A stretch of 64,000 nucleotides of DNA from Microglena sp. YARC (Eukaryota; Chlorophyta; Chlorophyceae; Chlamydomonadales; Chlamydomonadaceae). Where the stretch lies: contig CM039463.1 in assembly GCA_022414725.1 (NCBI GenBank), forward strand, positions 91,274,888-91,338,887. The letters are read 5' to 3'. Below the pieces are notes generated by a model, which searched no databases, was not told the origin of the DNA, and worked only from the letters and a program-made list of their open reading frames with translations. Within the stretch, counting starts at the first letter, position 1, and the number at the start of each line of letters is the position of its first letter. A program made the translations under genes and the position numbers. Shown one piece after another: positions 39,550 through 49,072 of the stretch.

Positions 39550-40140
39550 CTAGAAATATCCCATAAGAGCGTCATCTACATCGCATTTCGCCGCAAAAAT
39601 CGGTGCGGCACTCGCAATCGCCGTGGCAATGGGTCGTTCTAGCCCGAAAGAAGCAAACAAAGCTTCAGACGCCGAAATATCACTGTCATCATAACATCTT
39701 TTCACGCCAGACGACATAAGCAAGTCGGAAGCCAACACTGAGGAGCTGCAGGAGAAGTTGCGTGAGCAGGTCCCGGACGATTTTACCACATGTGATTGGC
39801 TGCTGGGGGTACAATAGTTACCCATGAAGCCATACTCGACCTCATAGTAGCGCATGAAAGTCGTTGTTGAGATTCGGGCAGCAGCCAATAATGCTTTCAG
39901 GGCCACTGTAAACTCTGAGATAGCGCGAGCCGGGGGGTCCACAGGTCCACTGTTAACCAATTCCTGTATCCGAGGGACACCAAGCTTGTCCTTCAGGCTT
40001 TCTTGTCCCCTCCCTTCCAAGTGAAGCTCCCCGCAGAGTTTGAGGAGTTTATCCCAGGAAACGATGCCTTGCGAGTCAGCGAGCGCCTGATACAGCGAAG
40101 CAGCAGCAATGGCTAAATTTGACAGCTCCGCAGTCGACAT
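39550..40140 (-). CDS. Unrecognised 196-residue ORF
   Basis: A complete minus-strand frame from ATG (40140) to TAG. It begins MSTAELSNLAIAAASLYQAL, has an Ala-rich helical N-terminal third, a Cys/Ser-rich middle (SSGTCSRNFSCSSSV) and ends DVDDALMGYF. Its leader on the minus strand (40141-40470) contains the hairpin repeat also seen at 58,200, a layout like an LTR or leader followed by a first ORF. It may be the gag-like remnant of another element or a small gene. I see no zinc knuckle or catalytic motif. Confidence 0.35.
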   Translation of the reverse strand: MSTAELSNLAIAAASLYQALADSQGIVSWDKLLKLCGELHLEGRGQESLKDKLGVPRIQELVNSGPVDPPARAISEFTVALKALLAAARISTTTFMRYYEVEYGFMGNYCTPSSQSHVVKSSGTCSRNFSCSSSVLASDLLMSSGVKRCYDDSDISASEALFASFGLERPIATAIASAAPIFAAKCDVDDALMGYF

Positions 40141-40384
40141 TGCACGAAGAAGCCTTCTGGGGTATCAAATCAGGGGAAGCGAACGCACAACAAGGCGTGG
40201 CTTCAAAGTTAAGACGTGGAACTGACGCAGGTGAACAAGAAGAAGGGGGAGAAGACAGGCGTGAGAAACAAAAGCCCGGTGTCTGAAATACAGAAGAAAC
40301 ACGAAGTCGGCGTGATTTTAAGACTTATACGAGAAATATTGTTACAATGAGTAGAAGACAGTGAAAACAACTGAAAAGTCTGGC

Positions 40385-40470
40385 GGTACTTAGCAGTACA
40401 TCGGCGACGCTGCCCCCTAATAGGGCAGTGGCGTCGAGGGCTGCAAGCTAAGCAGTCCTGCAAACCAGAT
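40385..40470. repeat. GTACTNGGCAGTACATCGGCG hairpin repeat, copy 1
   Basis: GGTACTTAGCAGTACATCGG, then CGACGCTGCCC...GGGCAGTGGCGTCG, a stem with a short loop. Related copies: 51235-51264 continuing at 58169 (split by Copia element 2), 58228-58275, 58293-58340 and 58356-58412. Confidence 0.75.
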
Positions 40471-40539
40471 CTAGATGGCAGGACTAGGGAGGGCATAGCA
40501 CTAGGGCAATGCCGGGCGGTGCCGGTACGTAGCCCTAGC

Positions 40540-40834
40540 TGTGGTATATGAATACCTTGTAACACGGAGTGTCTTGTAACTGGAAGCCTAAGAAATGATC
40601 TCAGGAGTTTAGACGGCCCTAAGAGTCAGAAGCACGGCTTAAGACTCCCTTCCCGCTTCCAGCGCGTCTAGACCCTAATGGAACCCTCGTTTTAGGTATT
40701 CCCGAGTAGCTGATCAGACACTGATCAGTAGGTCAATTCGCTCGGTTTCAACTGCCTACAGAAGTCGTTTGTCATCTGTCGGAAAGTCGTCACCACCACG
40801 TGGCAACTCAGTGGGAGGATCGTTATCCACCACA
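40540..40834 (-). repeat. Gypsy 3' LTR (295 bp)
   Basis: Minus-strand ends TGTGGTGGATAACG...ATATACCACA. A purine tract (AGAGAAGGGGGAAT, 40835-40848) directly precedes it on the minus strand and serves as the polypurine tract for plus-strand priming. Confidence 0.93.
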
Positions 40835-40924
40835 ATTCCCCCTTCTCTAGCCCTAGCCTTCTCCTGAAGTCTAGTACTCTTTCGAATGAGAAACTCATCA
40901 GGGGTTACAGTCGCATAATCCCTG

Positions 40925-41248
40925 TATCAGCATGTATAGCGGTGCTCTCACGCGTTTTATGACTTGGTGACTACTTATGTACTCCCTTAGAACTATCGGC
41001 TCTCCTGAGCCAGCTTCCCGTGGGACTGAGTCATCTTGAGATGACTCAGTGGCAGCTTCCTGTCACCTACGTCTCCGGTCTGATCTGTACCCTGTTAGGT
41101 TCCTGTCTACCGCCTCCTTTCACCACAGGTGCCCCTTTATGGGTCTCCTGTGTCTGTAACGTTATCCTTGTCTCCGTGTATAGATTGGTGCGTCTGTTCC
41201 GCTGCTTTAATCTACTGTCCACTCTACCGGAGTGATTTCAAGCTGATA
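40925..41248 (+). repeat. Copia element 1, 5' LTR (324 bp)
   Basis: Begins TATCAGCATGTATAGC and ends TTCAAGCTGATA. It differs from the 3' LTR by one base (GTGTCTGTAAC versus GTGTTTGTAAC). Confidence 0.93.
41025..41050. promoter_or_regulatory. 26-bp near-palindrome with two TGAGTCA/TGACTCA sites in the LTR
   Basis: ACTGAGTCATCTTGAG followed by ATGACTCAGT folds on itself except at the centre. It holds two inverted copies of the AP-1/GCN4-type bZIP site TGA(G/C)TCA, 10 bp apart. It is present unchanged in all four Copia LTRs of the window. A role in LTR transcription is inference. Confidence 0.6.
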
Positions 41249-41329
41249 GGTTACTGGGCTCCTCATCACTACCACTGCTTTGATAATGCAACTTCCGCGA
41301 GGGCCTCCTGCCGGCCTTGTGAAACTTAC

Positions 41330-42430
41330 CAAACTAAATGGTGTTTCATGGGCTCGTGGGATCCGCAGTGTCATTGTGAGCAATGGATGCGACCGAATCC
41401 TCCCGACGGGGGTGCAGGTTCCTCTAGATTGGCTAGACGACTGCGCGCCAGCGGCCTCTGCTGCCGGAGAGGAGGATCCTTCCGCCATTGTGGAAGTAAC
41501 CCCCCCCGGTCATTCCTCCATCTTCTCTTCCTTTTCCTCCCCTGCCGTCTGTCGCCTCCTCCCGTCTGTCGTAGATGACTGTGACGTGCAGACTCAAGTC
41601 GGCGACTAGCCTGGACATCGGTGGAGATACCCCGTCTTCATCTGCTCGCGTCCCTGACGTCGCTAACCTTTCTCCGGTGTTTGAGGCTCTGCCTGCATAC
41701 CGGAGTTTGCCAAGCCGACCAAGCTCCCTGCTGATGTCTACGTCATCTGTGCCCCCCCTTTGCTCTGCCCAGCCGACTGTTGGCTACTGGCATGAGCTTG
41801 CGCTCTAGTGGCTCTGTGCTACCTTCTGGAGAATTTTTTCAATCAAGCTGGCGGATCGCCGGCACTGCCGTAGGGTTCGCCAGAGGAGGACGACCTACGC
41901 CTGGAGATTCTGGAGGTGGTAGGAAGCAGGGGGGTATGGTCAGCACCACTCGGGTGCTGCTCCCTCTACCCCCCAACCGGGTGAGTCGAGCCATAGAGGG
42001 GGGGACTTGGGATTGACTGATAATCGACGGCGGGATATTAGGACCTTTACATGCCTCGGCTCTGCTCTTCGCATCCTAGCGATAAATTTTTGAATTCTGC
42101 CCTTGCGATTTGCGATTTTCTGCCATTGGTGCGATCTTCTGCACCAGGTGCGACTTGCTGCACTTTCATCCTCGTCTCCTTTTTCCCATACCTCAAATCT
42201 CGCCTTCGCCCTAACGCTTCCCCACCTTCTTTGATCCCAGGTCTCGCAGCGCCGGACTTCGCCCATGCTACAGGCCGAAGTGGACGCCGTCCTGGCCCTA
42301 GACCAGCGGCTGTGGAGGATCTTTGGCATGATATCTTGGTGGATATTTTTCTCTCTTAGGCTCCTTGTGACCCCTGGGTGCGTTCCGTGGTTCGACACAG
42401 GTTGCTAACTTTGTTTTCCTGTGCCCCTGG
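41330..42430 (+). pseudogene. Remnant of the Copia gag leader, diverged
   Basis: The start resembles element 2 (DPQCHCEQWMRPNPP, SSRLARRLRASG, later SATSLDIGGDTPSSSA versus SATSADFGGVTPSAAA). One extra G after ATGGTGTTTCATGGGCTCGT shifts the frame at once. From about 41820 I see no match to element 2 gag, so this stretch is either very diverged or foreign. No open frame exceeds about 150 codons. Confidence 0.6.
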
Positions 42431-42815
42431 TTCCCCCCTTAGGTGTATGTCTTAGCTACGTGAGATTGGGTTTCAAGTGTTTGAGTTCTGATAGGGCTAA
42501 GGATTTTTTAGTTAAGTGGTATAGAGGCGTGGTTAGAATCGGTTGGGCTGTGCATGAATTATTGATGGTATACATTGCTCAGCAGAGTGCGAGTGTGTTA
42601 TCTACGTAACCGGCTGCCCGATCAGGGTGACAAGACTCTATACGAGTTGTTCTTTGGGGTTCTACCTGATGTATCGTTATTGCGCGTGTTCGGGTGCCCA
42701 TGCTATGTTACCTTAGTGAATGGGAAGAAGCGCAATAAGCTTGACGAAAGGGCGTTATCTGGTAGACTGGTTGGGTATTCTCTGGTGAGTAAGGTTATTT
42801 TGTTTGGGTTCCGAA
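42431..42815 (+). pseudogene. Truncated Copia integrase remnant
   Basis: Encodes FKCLSSDRAKDFLVKWY (element 2: FKCLRSDRAKEFIVKWF), loses about 130 bases after AQQSAS, then resumes RNRLPDQGDKTLYELFFGVL and FGCPCYVTLVNGKKRNKLDE. One missing G near 42788 breaks the frame before the RT ORF. The core integrase Asp residues upstream are gone. Confidence 0.8.
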
Positions 42816-42816
42816 G

Positions 42817-45276
42817 TTGCGCCAGGTGGTAGAGAGTCGTGATGTGCTCTTCTATGAACAGTTTAGCTATAACTGTATCCCTGGGCTCTTTCCCTATGAT
42901 GGATCTCAGTATTTTTCTCGCACCCCTGCCGCTATCATCGGTAAAGGGCTTGATACTACTGACAATGTCCTGGGCCCTTTACCAACCCCGATTGTTGACC
43001 GCTTTACTGGTCATGGGATGACGATGCGTCCCAGGCCAGGTAATGATGGTGCTGTATCGCGTGCGGCGGCATTGGGCCAGGGGGAGTCTGATGTTCCTTC
43101 AAGCTCTAATTTATTCGAATCTCAGGGGGTCGCCGGGCCTTCCTCTGCGCCACGTTTCGTCGGTGAAGTCGTAGGATTAGGACAGCCTCGGGTCATAGTG
43201 GAACCTAGTACAGGTCCACTGCCCACTAGTCGCCACCCCCCGTCCACCTATTCGGATAGCTCGCGGGAGTTGTTGATCACTTCACCCCCTGCTATACCTG
43301 GTGGTTTATACCGGACCAGGCATTGCGACGATGTGGCCGTCACAGATGATGTGAGTGATGACCTCGAACACTGGTCCGGGTCAGATACTGCGTATGGCTG
43401 GGGTGTTCCAGTGTACCCAGGCTTCGACGATTTAGAGGCAAAGGAGGCCGGCCTTGTTCAACCACGCATGAGTGCTGCGCTGGGGGCTTTATTACCGGTT
43501 ACTGCTGATACTGCTGATATCCCCGCTGCCCATGTACAAGTACACTGCTTGTACGTGGGGGCTTTTATTTCTACCTCTACTGAACTCTCTTATAAAGCTG
43601 CAATGTTACCTACCAACCCTGACAGAGATCTCTGGCTGCAGGCTATGAAGGATGAGATGGCCTCCCTCCATGCTCATGGCACTTGGATCCTCACTCCACA
43701 GCCTCCTAGGCAGAGGATTCTATCTGGCAGATGGTTATTTGTCAAGAAACATGGGGCTGATGGTTCTTTGCGTTTTAAAGCTCGTTTTGTAGTTCGTGGT
43801 TTTCTGCAACGTCCTGGGCTGGACTACCATGATGTATATGCCCCCGTCTCCTCTAAAGCAGGTCTTCGTGTGCTCCTTGCTGCCATCACTCATAGGAAGA
43901 TGTTTGTGAGGCAGCTGGACATCAAGACTGCATTCTTGAATGCCAAGCTGGAACCTGGTCTGGACCTGTTCTGCTACCAGCCTGAGGGCTTTCATGAACT
44001 TGGTCCTGACAATGTTCCCCTTGTGTGCAAGCTAATTAAATCTCTTTATGGTTTGAAGCAGGCACCCAGGGCTTGGAGCAAAGATGTAAAGCAGGTTTTG
44101 GTTGCCCACGGTTTTACCATGTGCAAAGCTGAACCTGCTCTGTATTTCAGGAGGGATTCTACTGGTGGGTGGAGCTATGTCCTGACCTATGTGGATGACT
44201 TTATCTGTGCTTTTAGTGAGCTGCATAGGTATGCCTTGCTGATCAAGGCTATGGAAGCAGCTGGGTGGGAAGTCAAGGAAATGGGTGTACCTGTCCAGTT
44301 CCTTTCATTGGACATGACTTGTACACTTGATTCTGACGGCAGGTGTGTTAAGATCGACCTCTCCCAGCACTCCTACATTGTTGAGCTGGTGGAGCAGTTT
44401 GGTCTCACTGCTGCTACCAAGCCCAAGTTTTCAGTTCCCATGTCCAAGTGCACTGTCACTGATCCTCCTGGAGAACCTCTGGCCTCTAATAGCCAGTACC
44501 TCTCTCTTGTGGGGGCTTTGCTGTACCTGGCTACCTGCACAAAGCCTGATATTTCTTTTGCTGTTAGCTACCTGTCCAGGTTTTCTGCTCAACCCACTGC
44601 CCCCCTGTGGGCTGCAGCCAAGCGCTTGCTTTTGTATTTGAGAGAACATTCCCATCTGGGCCTCACTTACACTCACAGCCCTGGTTTCTCTTTTACTGTC
44701 TTTAGTGACTCATCCTTTGCTGATGATGGGTCTGACAGGAGATCTCAGACTGGCTATGCTGTGCTTGCTGGAGGCTGCCTTGTGAACTGGATGAGCAAAA
44801 GGCAACCCACTGTTGCTGTTAGCTCCAGTGAGGCTGAGTATCAGGCCCTGTCTCAGACTGCCAGGGAGGTGCAATGGTTGAAAAAGTTGAGAATTGATCT
44901 AGGGCTGCCTTGTGACCTGGTCACCATTCAAGGTGACAACTTGGGGTCCTTGAGCTGGGCCAATGACTGTCAGCTGCTCCCTCGCAACAAGCACATTGAT
45001 GTCATCCATCACTATATCCAGGAGCTGGTGGAGGATGGCCAGGTGGATGTTGCCTATGTTAACACTAAGGACAACTGTGCTGACCCCTTCACCAAGCCCC
45101 TTGATCCTATGGTGTTTCTGGCGTTTCATTCGCATGTTTGGAATGACTGCTTCTCCCTAAACCATTTTTTTTTTGTTACATGTATTCTAGAATTTTGGTT
45201 ACATGTATTCTGGAATTTTTGGTTACATTTTAAGGTTTCTTTGGTTACATTTAGAGTTTCTTTAAGTTATCATTGA
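42817..45276 (+). CDS. Copia reverse transcriptase and RNase H (element 1)
   Basis: An open frame of about 819 codons. The first 230 residues are an integrase C-terminal/linker region rich in Pro and Ser. RT starts near RWLFVKKHGADGSLRFKARF with DYHDVYAPVSS, LDIKTAFLNAKLE, SLYGLKQAPRAW and the catalytic YVDD (44190-44201). Copia-type RNase H follows: SDSSFADD, RRSQTGYAVLAGG, SSSEAEYQAL, and the terminal HIDVIHHYIQELVEDG and DPFTKPL. It reads as functional RT/RH. No stop codon interrupts it, unlike the upstream modules. It would depend on element 2-type gag and integrase. Confidence 0.92.
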   Translation: MRQVVESRDVLFYEQFSYNCIPGLFPYDGSQYFSRTPAAIIGKGLDTTDNVLGPLPTPIVDRFTGHGMTMRPRPGNDGAVSRAAALGQGESDVPSSSNLFESQGVAGPSSAPRFVGEVVGLGQPRVIVEPSTGPLPTSRHPPSTYSDSSRELLITSPPAIPGGLYRTRHCDDVAVTDDVSDDLEHWSGSDTAYGWGVPVYPGFDDLEAKEAGLVQPRMSAALGALLPVTADTADIPAAHVQVHCLYVGAFISTSTELSYKAAMLPTNPDRDLWLQAMKDEMASLHAHGTWILTPQPPRQRILSGRWLFVKKHGADGSLRFKARFVVRGFLQRPGLDYHDVYAPVSSKAGLRVLLAAITHRKMFVRQLDIKTAFLNAKLEPGLDLFCYQPEGFHELGPDNVPLVCKLIKSLYGLKQAPRAWSKDVKQVLVAHGFTMCKAEPALYFRRDSTGGWSYVLTYVDDFICAFSELHRYALLIKAMEAAGWEVKEMGVPVQFLSLDMTCTLDSDGRCVKIDLSQHSYIVELVEQFGLTAATKPKFSVPMSKCTVTDPPGEPLASNSQYLSLVGALLYLATCTKPDISFAVSYLSRFSAQPTAPLWAAAKRLLLYLREHSHLGLTYTHSPGFSFTVFSDSSFADDGSDRRSQTGYAVLAGGCLVNWMSKRQPTVAVSSSEAEYQALSQTAREVQWLKKLRIDLGLPCDLVTIQGDNLGSLSWANDCQLLPRNKHIDVIHHYIQELVEDGQVDVAYVNTKDNCADPFTKPLDPMVFLAFHSHVWNDCFSLNHFFFVTCILEFWLHVFWNFWLHFKVSLVTFRVSLSYH

Positions 45277-45562
45277 TTGGCATTAGGTTCCTATTCCCGG
45301 ATCGGGTTTTCTATACCGTTGTTACCCGACTTTGATATTTAGTTGTCCTCTTATATCCACTTGGCATTTTTTGGTTCTTTGCCTTGCTTCATACCTTCCC
45401 TTACACCCTTCGGGTTTCATTTGAAGTTTCTCTCGATTTTTTTTTTCGGAGTTCTTTGATTTTTTTTTTTTTTTTTTTTTTTAATTTGTTACATTTAGTT
45501 CTATGTCACCAGTGCCATAGGTGGAGTAGTACTATTGTATGTCACCTGTGTCATAGGTGGAG

Positions 45563-45886
45563 TATCAGCATGTATAGCGGTGCTCTCACGCGTTTTATGA
45601 CTTGGTGACTACTTATGTACTCCCTTAGAACTATCGGCTCTCCTGAGCCAGCTTCCCGTGGGACTGAGTCATCTTGAGATGACTCAGTGGCAGCTTCCTG
45701 TCACCTACGTCTCCGGTCTGATCTGTACCCTGTTAGGTTCCTGTCTACCGCCTCCTTTCACCACAGGTGCCCCTTTATGGGTCTCCTGTGTTTGTAACGT
45801 TATCCTTGTCTCCGTGTATAGATTGGTGCGTCTGTTCCGCTGCTTTAATCTACTGTCCACTCTACCGGAGTGATTTCAAGCTGATA
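45563..45886 (+). repeat. Copia element 1, 3' LTR (324 bp)
   Basis: Preceded by a T-rich tract and by two CATAGGTGGAG motifs; the second (45552-45562) abuts the LTR and can act as the polypurine tract. Confidence 0.93.
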
Positions 45887-45937
45887 CCCTGTGAGTAGAT
45901 TTTTTAACCGTTTTAGGTTTCGGGTCGTTGGCACCTA

Positions 45938-48007
45938 TCACGGGTCGTACCCGAGAAGGGTGTTGTCTCCAATACAAATCGATTTGTTCAGAGCACATAG
46001 GTAACAACTCTTCTTCGAGTTCCCAAGAGTGAACATGGTCTGTACATAGTAATACACCGTACCAGACTGTATCTTGTGATCAACAACGTTGCTAATCTCG
46101 TAGATAGGTTCACCGCATGTGCGTAACAATTCCGGATTTGGTCTAATAAACCCAGTCCCGTCGGATAGGTATTCTTTGACAAGAGATACGTGAAACGTTG
46201 GATGAATCTTCCATCCTTCGGGGAGGGATAGAGTCACTGCAATGGTCTCCCCCCTCTTTTGGATAGTGTGAGAGATTTCGTAGGGACCAACGAATCTGGG
46301 CATGAGCTTCCGAGTCATACCAGGCCAGTATTTGATGTTCTTCGAGTTCAACAAAACTTCCTGACCGTGAGTATACTTCACCGGTCGACGGTGCAAGTCT
46401 GCATACGTTTTTTGACGATCCTTCGCGGATTTAAGCGCTGCCTTGGCCGTGTCATATGCGTTATTCATATGCTCGACCCAGGACAGGGCTGGTTGATGTG
46501 CCGTAGCGATGACATCATCTGATGGTTGTAGTGCCACTCGAGGGTATCTACCGTACAGCAACCGAAACGGAAAATCTCGAATGCTTCTGTTGTACGAGTA
46601 GTTGATGGCGAATTGTGCATTCGGCAAAAGACTGGCCCAATTTTTCTGATTCGCAGAGGAAAAATGGCGAAGAGTGTCTTCGAGAACACTGTTCATACGT
46701 TCTGTTTGACCATCTGTTTGTGGGTGAAATGCAGTCGACATTCCAGGGCGGATAGCGCACAGAGTTAATTGTGTTTGCCAAAACTTACTCGTGAACTTAA
46801 CATCGCGATCAGAGATGATGGAAAGCGGATGGCCTTGTTCGCTGAGCACGCGCTCGTGGAACAGGGTAGCAATCTTTTCAGCATCGTCTGTCGTTTTGCA
46901 TGGGATAAGTTTGACCATCTTCGTAAGGCGATCAACGATCACGTAGATCTGATCAAAACCATTCGATTTCGGTAGCCCAACGATGAAGTCCATGGACAGT
47001 GAATCGAAGGGGGCGGTCGGAATCGAAAGGGGTTGAAGGTTACCCTGCGGGTTCTGATGTGAAATTTTTACCCGTTGGCAAGAATCACAGTGGCGTACGT
47101 AATCAACGACATCGAGTCGCATGGCAGGCCACCAATAGTAGCGTGCAACAGATCGAAAAGTTCGGTCGATGCCTCCATGTCCACTTCGTTGGGTATCGTG
47201 GAAAGCAAACAAAATCCGAGCTTTGAGCGAATTACCATTTGGTACAACGATCTGCGACTCAGATGCTGCTCGTATGGATTTGCCGGTGCCAACCCAGAAA
47301 CCATCTGCCCGTTTGGAGAGGTACTTGGTATTGTGCGGATTATCGAACCACAAGTCTTCCGTGTAACCATGCAGAATATCTGGGGCTATTTCGCGCATGT
47401 GGAGTGGGTCATTTGCGGACAGCCTCTGAATGAACAAAGCCGTAGCCTCTGAGAAGGCTGGATTCCTACTCAGAGGGTCAGCTACGTTAGTACGGCCCGC
47501 GATATGAGCCCACTTCATGTTCGTGAAGCGCGAGAAAAACTCAAGATATCGTGCCTGCTTTCTGCTCAGCATGGGCTGATTTGCAAGGTAGACGAGGGGT
47601 TCGTGGTCGGTGTCAAGTTCGAACTTGCTAGTGCAACCTTCGAGGTAGCATCGCCATTCTTTCAAGGCCAAGTACACTGCGAGTAATTCTTGCTCGCCCG
47701 TGGAGTAGTTTCGTTCAGCGCTTGAGAATTTGTGAGAGTGGTACGCGATGGGTCGCCCATCTTGCATGAGAACGCCCCCTGTACCAACGACAGAAGCATC
47801 GGTTACCGCCCGATAGTCCTTCGCTGGGTCAGGGTGTGCAAGCAAAGGAGCCTTTGTAAGACTTTCTTTGATGTCGAGGAATGCCTCCTGGCAGGCTTGG
47901 GTCCAAACATTTTGAAATGCAGGTCCCTTGAGCCCTGCCTGTCGTTTTCCGAGTGGTTTCGGACTTGGTGTCACCGTCGGTGATTTTGTCAGTCCTGGCG
48001 GTTTCAA
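45938..48007 (-). CDS. Gypsy RNase H, integrase and chromodomain-like tail
   Basis: 689 codons on the minus strand. RNase H near residues 40-160 (VTDASVVGTGGVLMQDG, STGEQELLAVYLALKEW, DTDHEPLVYL). Integrase: zinc finger H-x-x-x-x-x-x-H ... HCDSCQRVK, then the core with MDFIVGLP, SDRDVKFTSKFW and the Glu of QTDGQTERMN. The GPYEISHTI...HPTFHVSLVK module follows. The end, PIYEISNVVDHKIQSGTVYYYV, is the start of a chromodomain. A one-base shift then leaves the frame, and the expected W-E-L-E-E segment continues in the neighbouring frame. It lies in the same frame as the RT ORF upstream, separated by one TAG. Confidence 0.92.
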   Translation of the reverse strand: MKPPGLTKSPTVTPSPKPLGKRQAGLKGPAFQNVWTQACQEAFLDIKESLTKAPLLAHPDPAKDYRAVTDASVVGTGGVLMQDGRPIAYHSHKFSSAERNYSTGEQELLAVYLALKEWRCYLEGCTSKFELDTDHEPLVYLANQPMLSRKQARYLEFFSRFTNMKWAHIAGRTNVADPLSRNPAFSEATALFIQRLSANDPLHMREIAPDILHGYTEDLWFDNPHNTKYLSKRADGFWVGTGKSIRAASESQIVVPNGNSLKARILFAFHDTQRSGHGGIDRTFRSVARYYWWPAMRLDVVDYVRHCDSCQRVKISHQNPQGNLQPLSIPTAPFDSLSMDFIVGLPKSNGFDQIYVIVDRLTKMVKLIPCKTTDDAEKIATLFHERVLSEQGHPLSIISDRDVKFTSKFWQTQLTLCAIRPGMSTAFHPQTDGQTERMNSVLEDTLRHFSSANQKNWASLLPNAQFAINYSYNRSIRDFPFRLLYGRYPRVALQPSDDVIATAHQPALSWVEHMNNAYDTAKAALKSAKDRQKTYADLHRRPVKYTHGQEVLLNSKNIKYWPGMTRKLMPRFVGPYEISHTIQKRGETIAVTLSLPEGWKIHPTFHVSLVKEYLSDGTGFIRPNPELLRTCGEPIYEISNVVDHKIQSGTVYYYVQTMFTLGNSKKSCYLCALNKSICIGDNTLLGYDP

Positions 48008-48121
48008 TTTCGGTGAAATCGGTGCTGGCCTGTCTGTTAGATTCGAAATCTGGATTAGAGGGGCTGCGAGCGTCGAGTAACCTTGGATAAACTTTCTGAA
48101 AAAGTTAGAGAGTCCCAGGAA

Positions 48122-48751
48122 CTACTGAACTTCCTTCGAGGAGGTAGGTGTGGGCCAATCTGCAACTGCTTTCACCTTCGTTTCGTTGACTCGGACGCCT
48201 TCACCGAAGAGCACATGCCCTAGGTATTTGACTTCCGGTCTATAGAAGAAACACTTTTCTCGTTTAAGAAAGAGGTGGTTATTTTCAAGACGTTGTAACA
48301 CAATTCGAATGTGTTTTTCGTGTTCTTCATCATTACTACTGTAGATGAGAATATCATCCAAGTAAATGACGACGAATTTGCCAATTAAATCTCTGAACAC
48401 GGTGTTCATGACTTTTGTAAAGGCCGAGGGTGCATTTGCTAGCCCAAAAGGGAGAACCTTGAATTCATAGAGTCCCATCGGGGTTATGAACGCAGTTTTC
48501 GGGACGTCTGAATCATGTAACCGTATGTTGTGGTATGCATTACGTAAATCCAGATTTGAGAACACACTAGCTCCTCGAACTGAGTCAAACAGATCGTCAA
48601 TTCGTGGGAGGGGATAGCGATTTGGTACCGTGACCTTGTTCAATTTACGATAGTCGATAGCCATCCTCCAAGAGCCATCGGGTTTGGCGATGAAAAGGAC
48701 TGGTGCGCCCCACGGGCTCGAGCTAGGGCTGATGTAGCCTTTGGCCAACAA
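48122..48751 (-). CDS. Gypsy reverse transcriptase
   Basis: About 209 codons on the minus strand: AKGYISPSSSPWGAPVLFIA, MAIDYRKLNKVTVPNRYPLP, FSNLDLRNAYHNIRL, LPFGLANAPSAFTKVMN, catalytic YLDD (48350s), KREKCFFYRPEVKYLGHVL. A TAG at 48122-48124 follows KEVQ, where the family continues x-FLGL-N-F-RKFI. The downstream codons are indeed FLGLSNFFRKF in the same frame, so this is a point nonsense codon, not a natural end. Confidence 0.93.
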   Translation of the reverse strand: MLAKGYISPSSSPWGAPVLFIAKPDGSWRMAIDYRKLNKVTVPNRYPLPRIDDLFDSVRGASVFSNLDLRNAYHNIRLHDSDVPKTAFITPMGLYEFKVLPFGLANAPSAFTKVMNTVFRDLIGKFVVIYLDDILIYSSNDEEHEKHIRIVLQRLENNHLFLKREKCFFYRPEVKYLGHVLFGEGVRVNETKVKAVADWPTPTSSKEVQ

Positions 48752-49072
48752 GTCTTTTGACTGGTGAGCCCGTAAAGGTGGCTAAACCTGCCCTAGCACA
48801 GAATTCTGCGTCTACGAAGACAGAGTCTGCTCCACTGTCAATGAGAACTTTGCCAGATACCCCCGATAGGGTGGCCTCAAAGTGTGCGGTAGCTTGCTCC
48901 GCGTGGACACAAGCTGTTGTGCAAGCAGATATGCATGGAATGGCAGGAGGCGGGGGCAGGGTCGGAAGGCAAGGAGGGGATGTGGTCTGTGCTGTAGATG
49001 GTGTTACACAGATAGTAGGGACGGAATCTGAAAAAGAACATCCCTATCTATGTCTACAAGCAGACCTACATC
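48752..49072 (-). pseudogene. Gypsy protease region, out of frame, joined to RT
   Basis: The minus strand encodes KVLIDSGADSVFVDAEFCA (active-site DSGA at about 48830-48839), preceded by a Cys/Pro-rich stretch. The protease frame differs from gag and RT. After AGLATFTGSPVK it meets the RT segment within about ten residues, whereas the family normally has over 100 residues between these domains. A deletion or recombination is likely. Confidence 0.75.

Larger units (their letters stand above)
40925..45886 (+). mobile_element. Ty1/Copia element 1, internally deleted, nested in the Gypsy element
   Basis: 324-bp LTRs at 40925-41248 and 45563-45886 share TATCAGC...GCTGATA ends. The 5-bp target CCCTG is duplicated at 40920-40924 and 45887-45891. 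The flanks rejoin as Gypsy sequence between its integrase ORF and its polypurine tract. Compared with element 2, most of gag, all of protease and most of integrase are missing, while RT and RNase H remain open. It could move only with proteins supplied in trans. The LTR pair differs at one visible site. Confidence 0.93.

Noticed and set aside
45384..45560. Small gene before the Copia 3' LTR
   Set aside because: T-rich non-coding sequence of the retroelement; the mirrored sequence is found in element 2 at 51,590-51,780.
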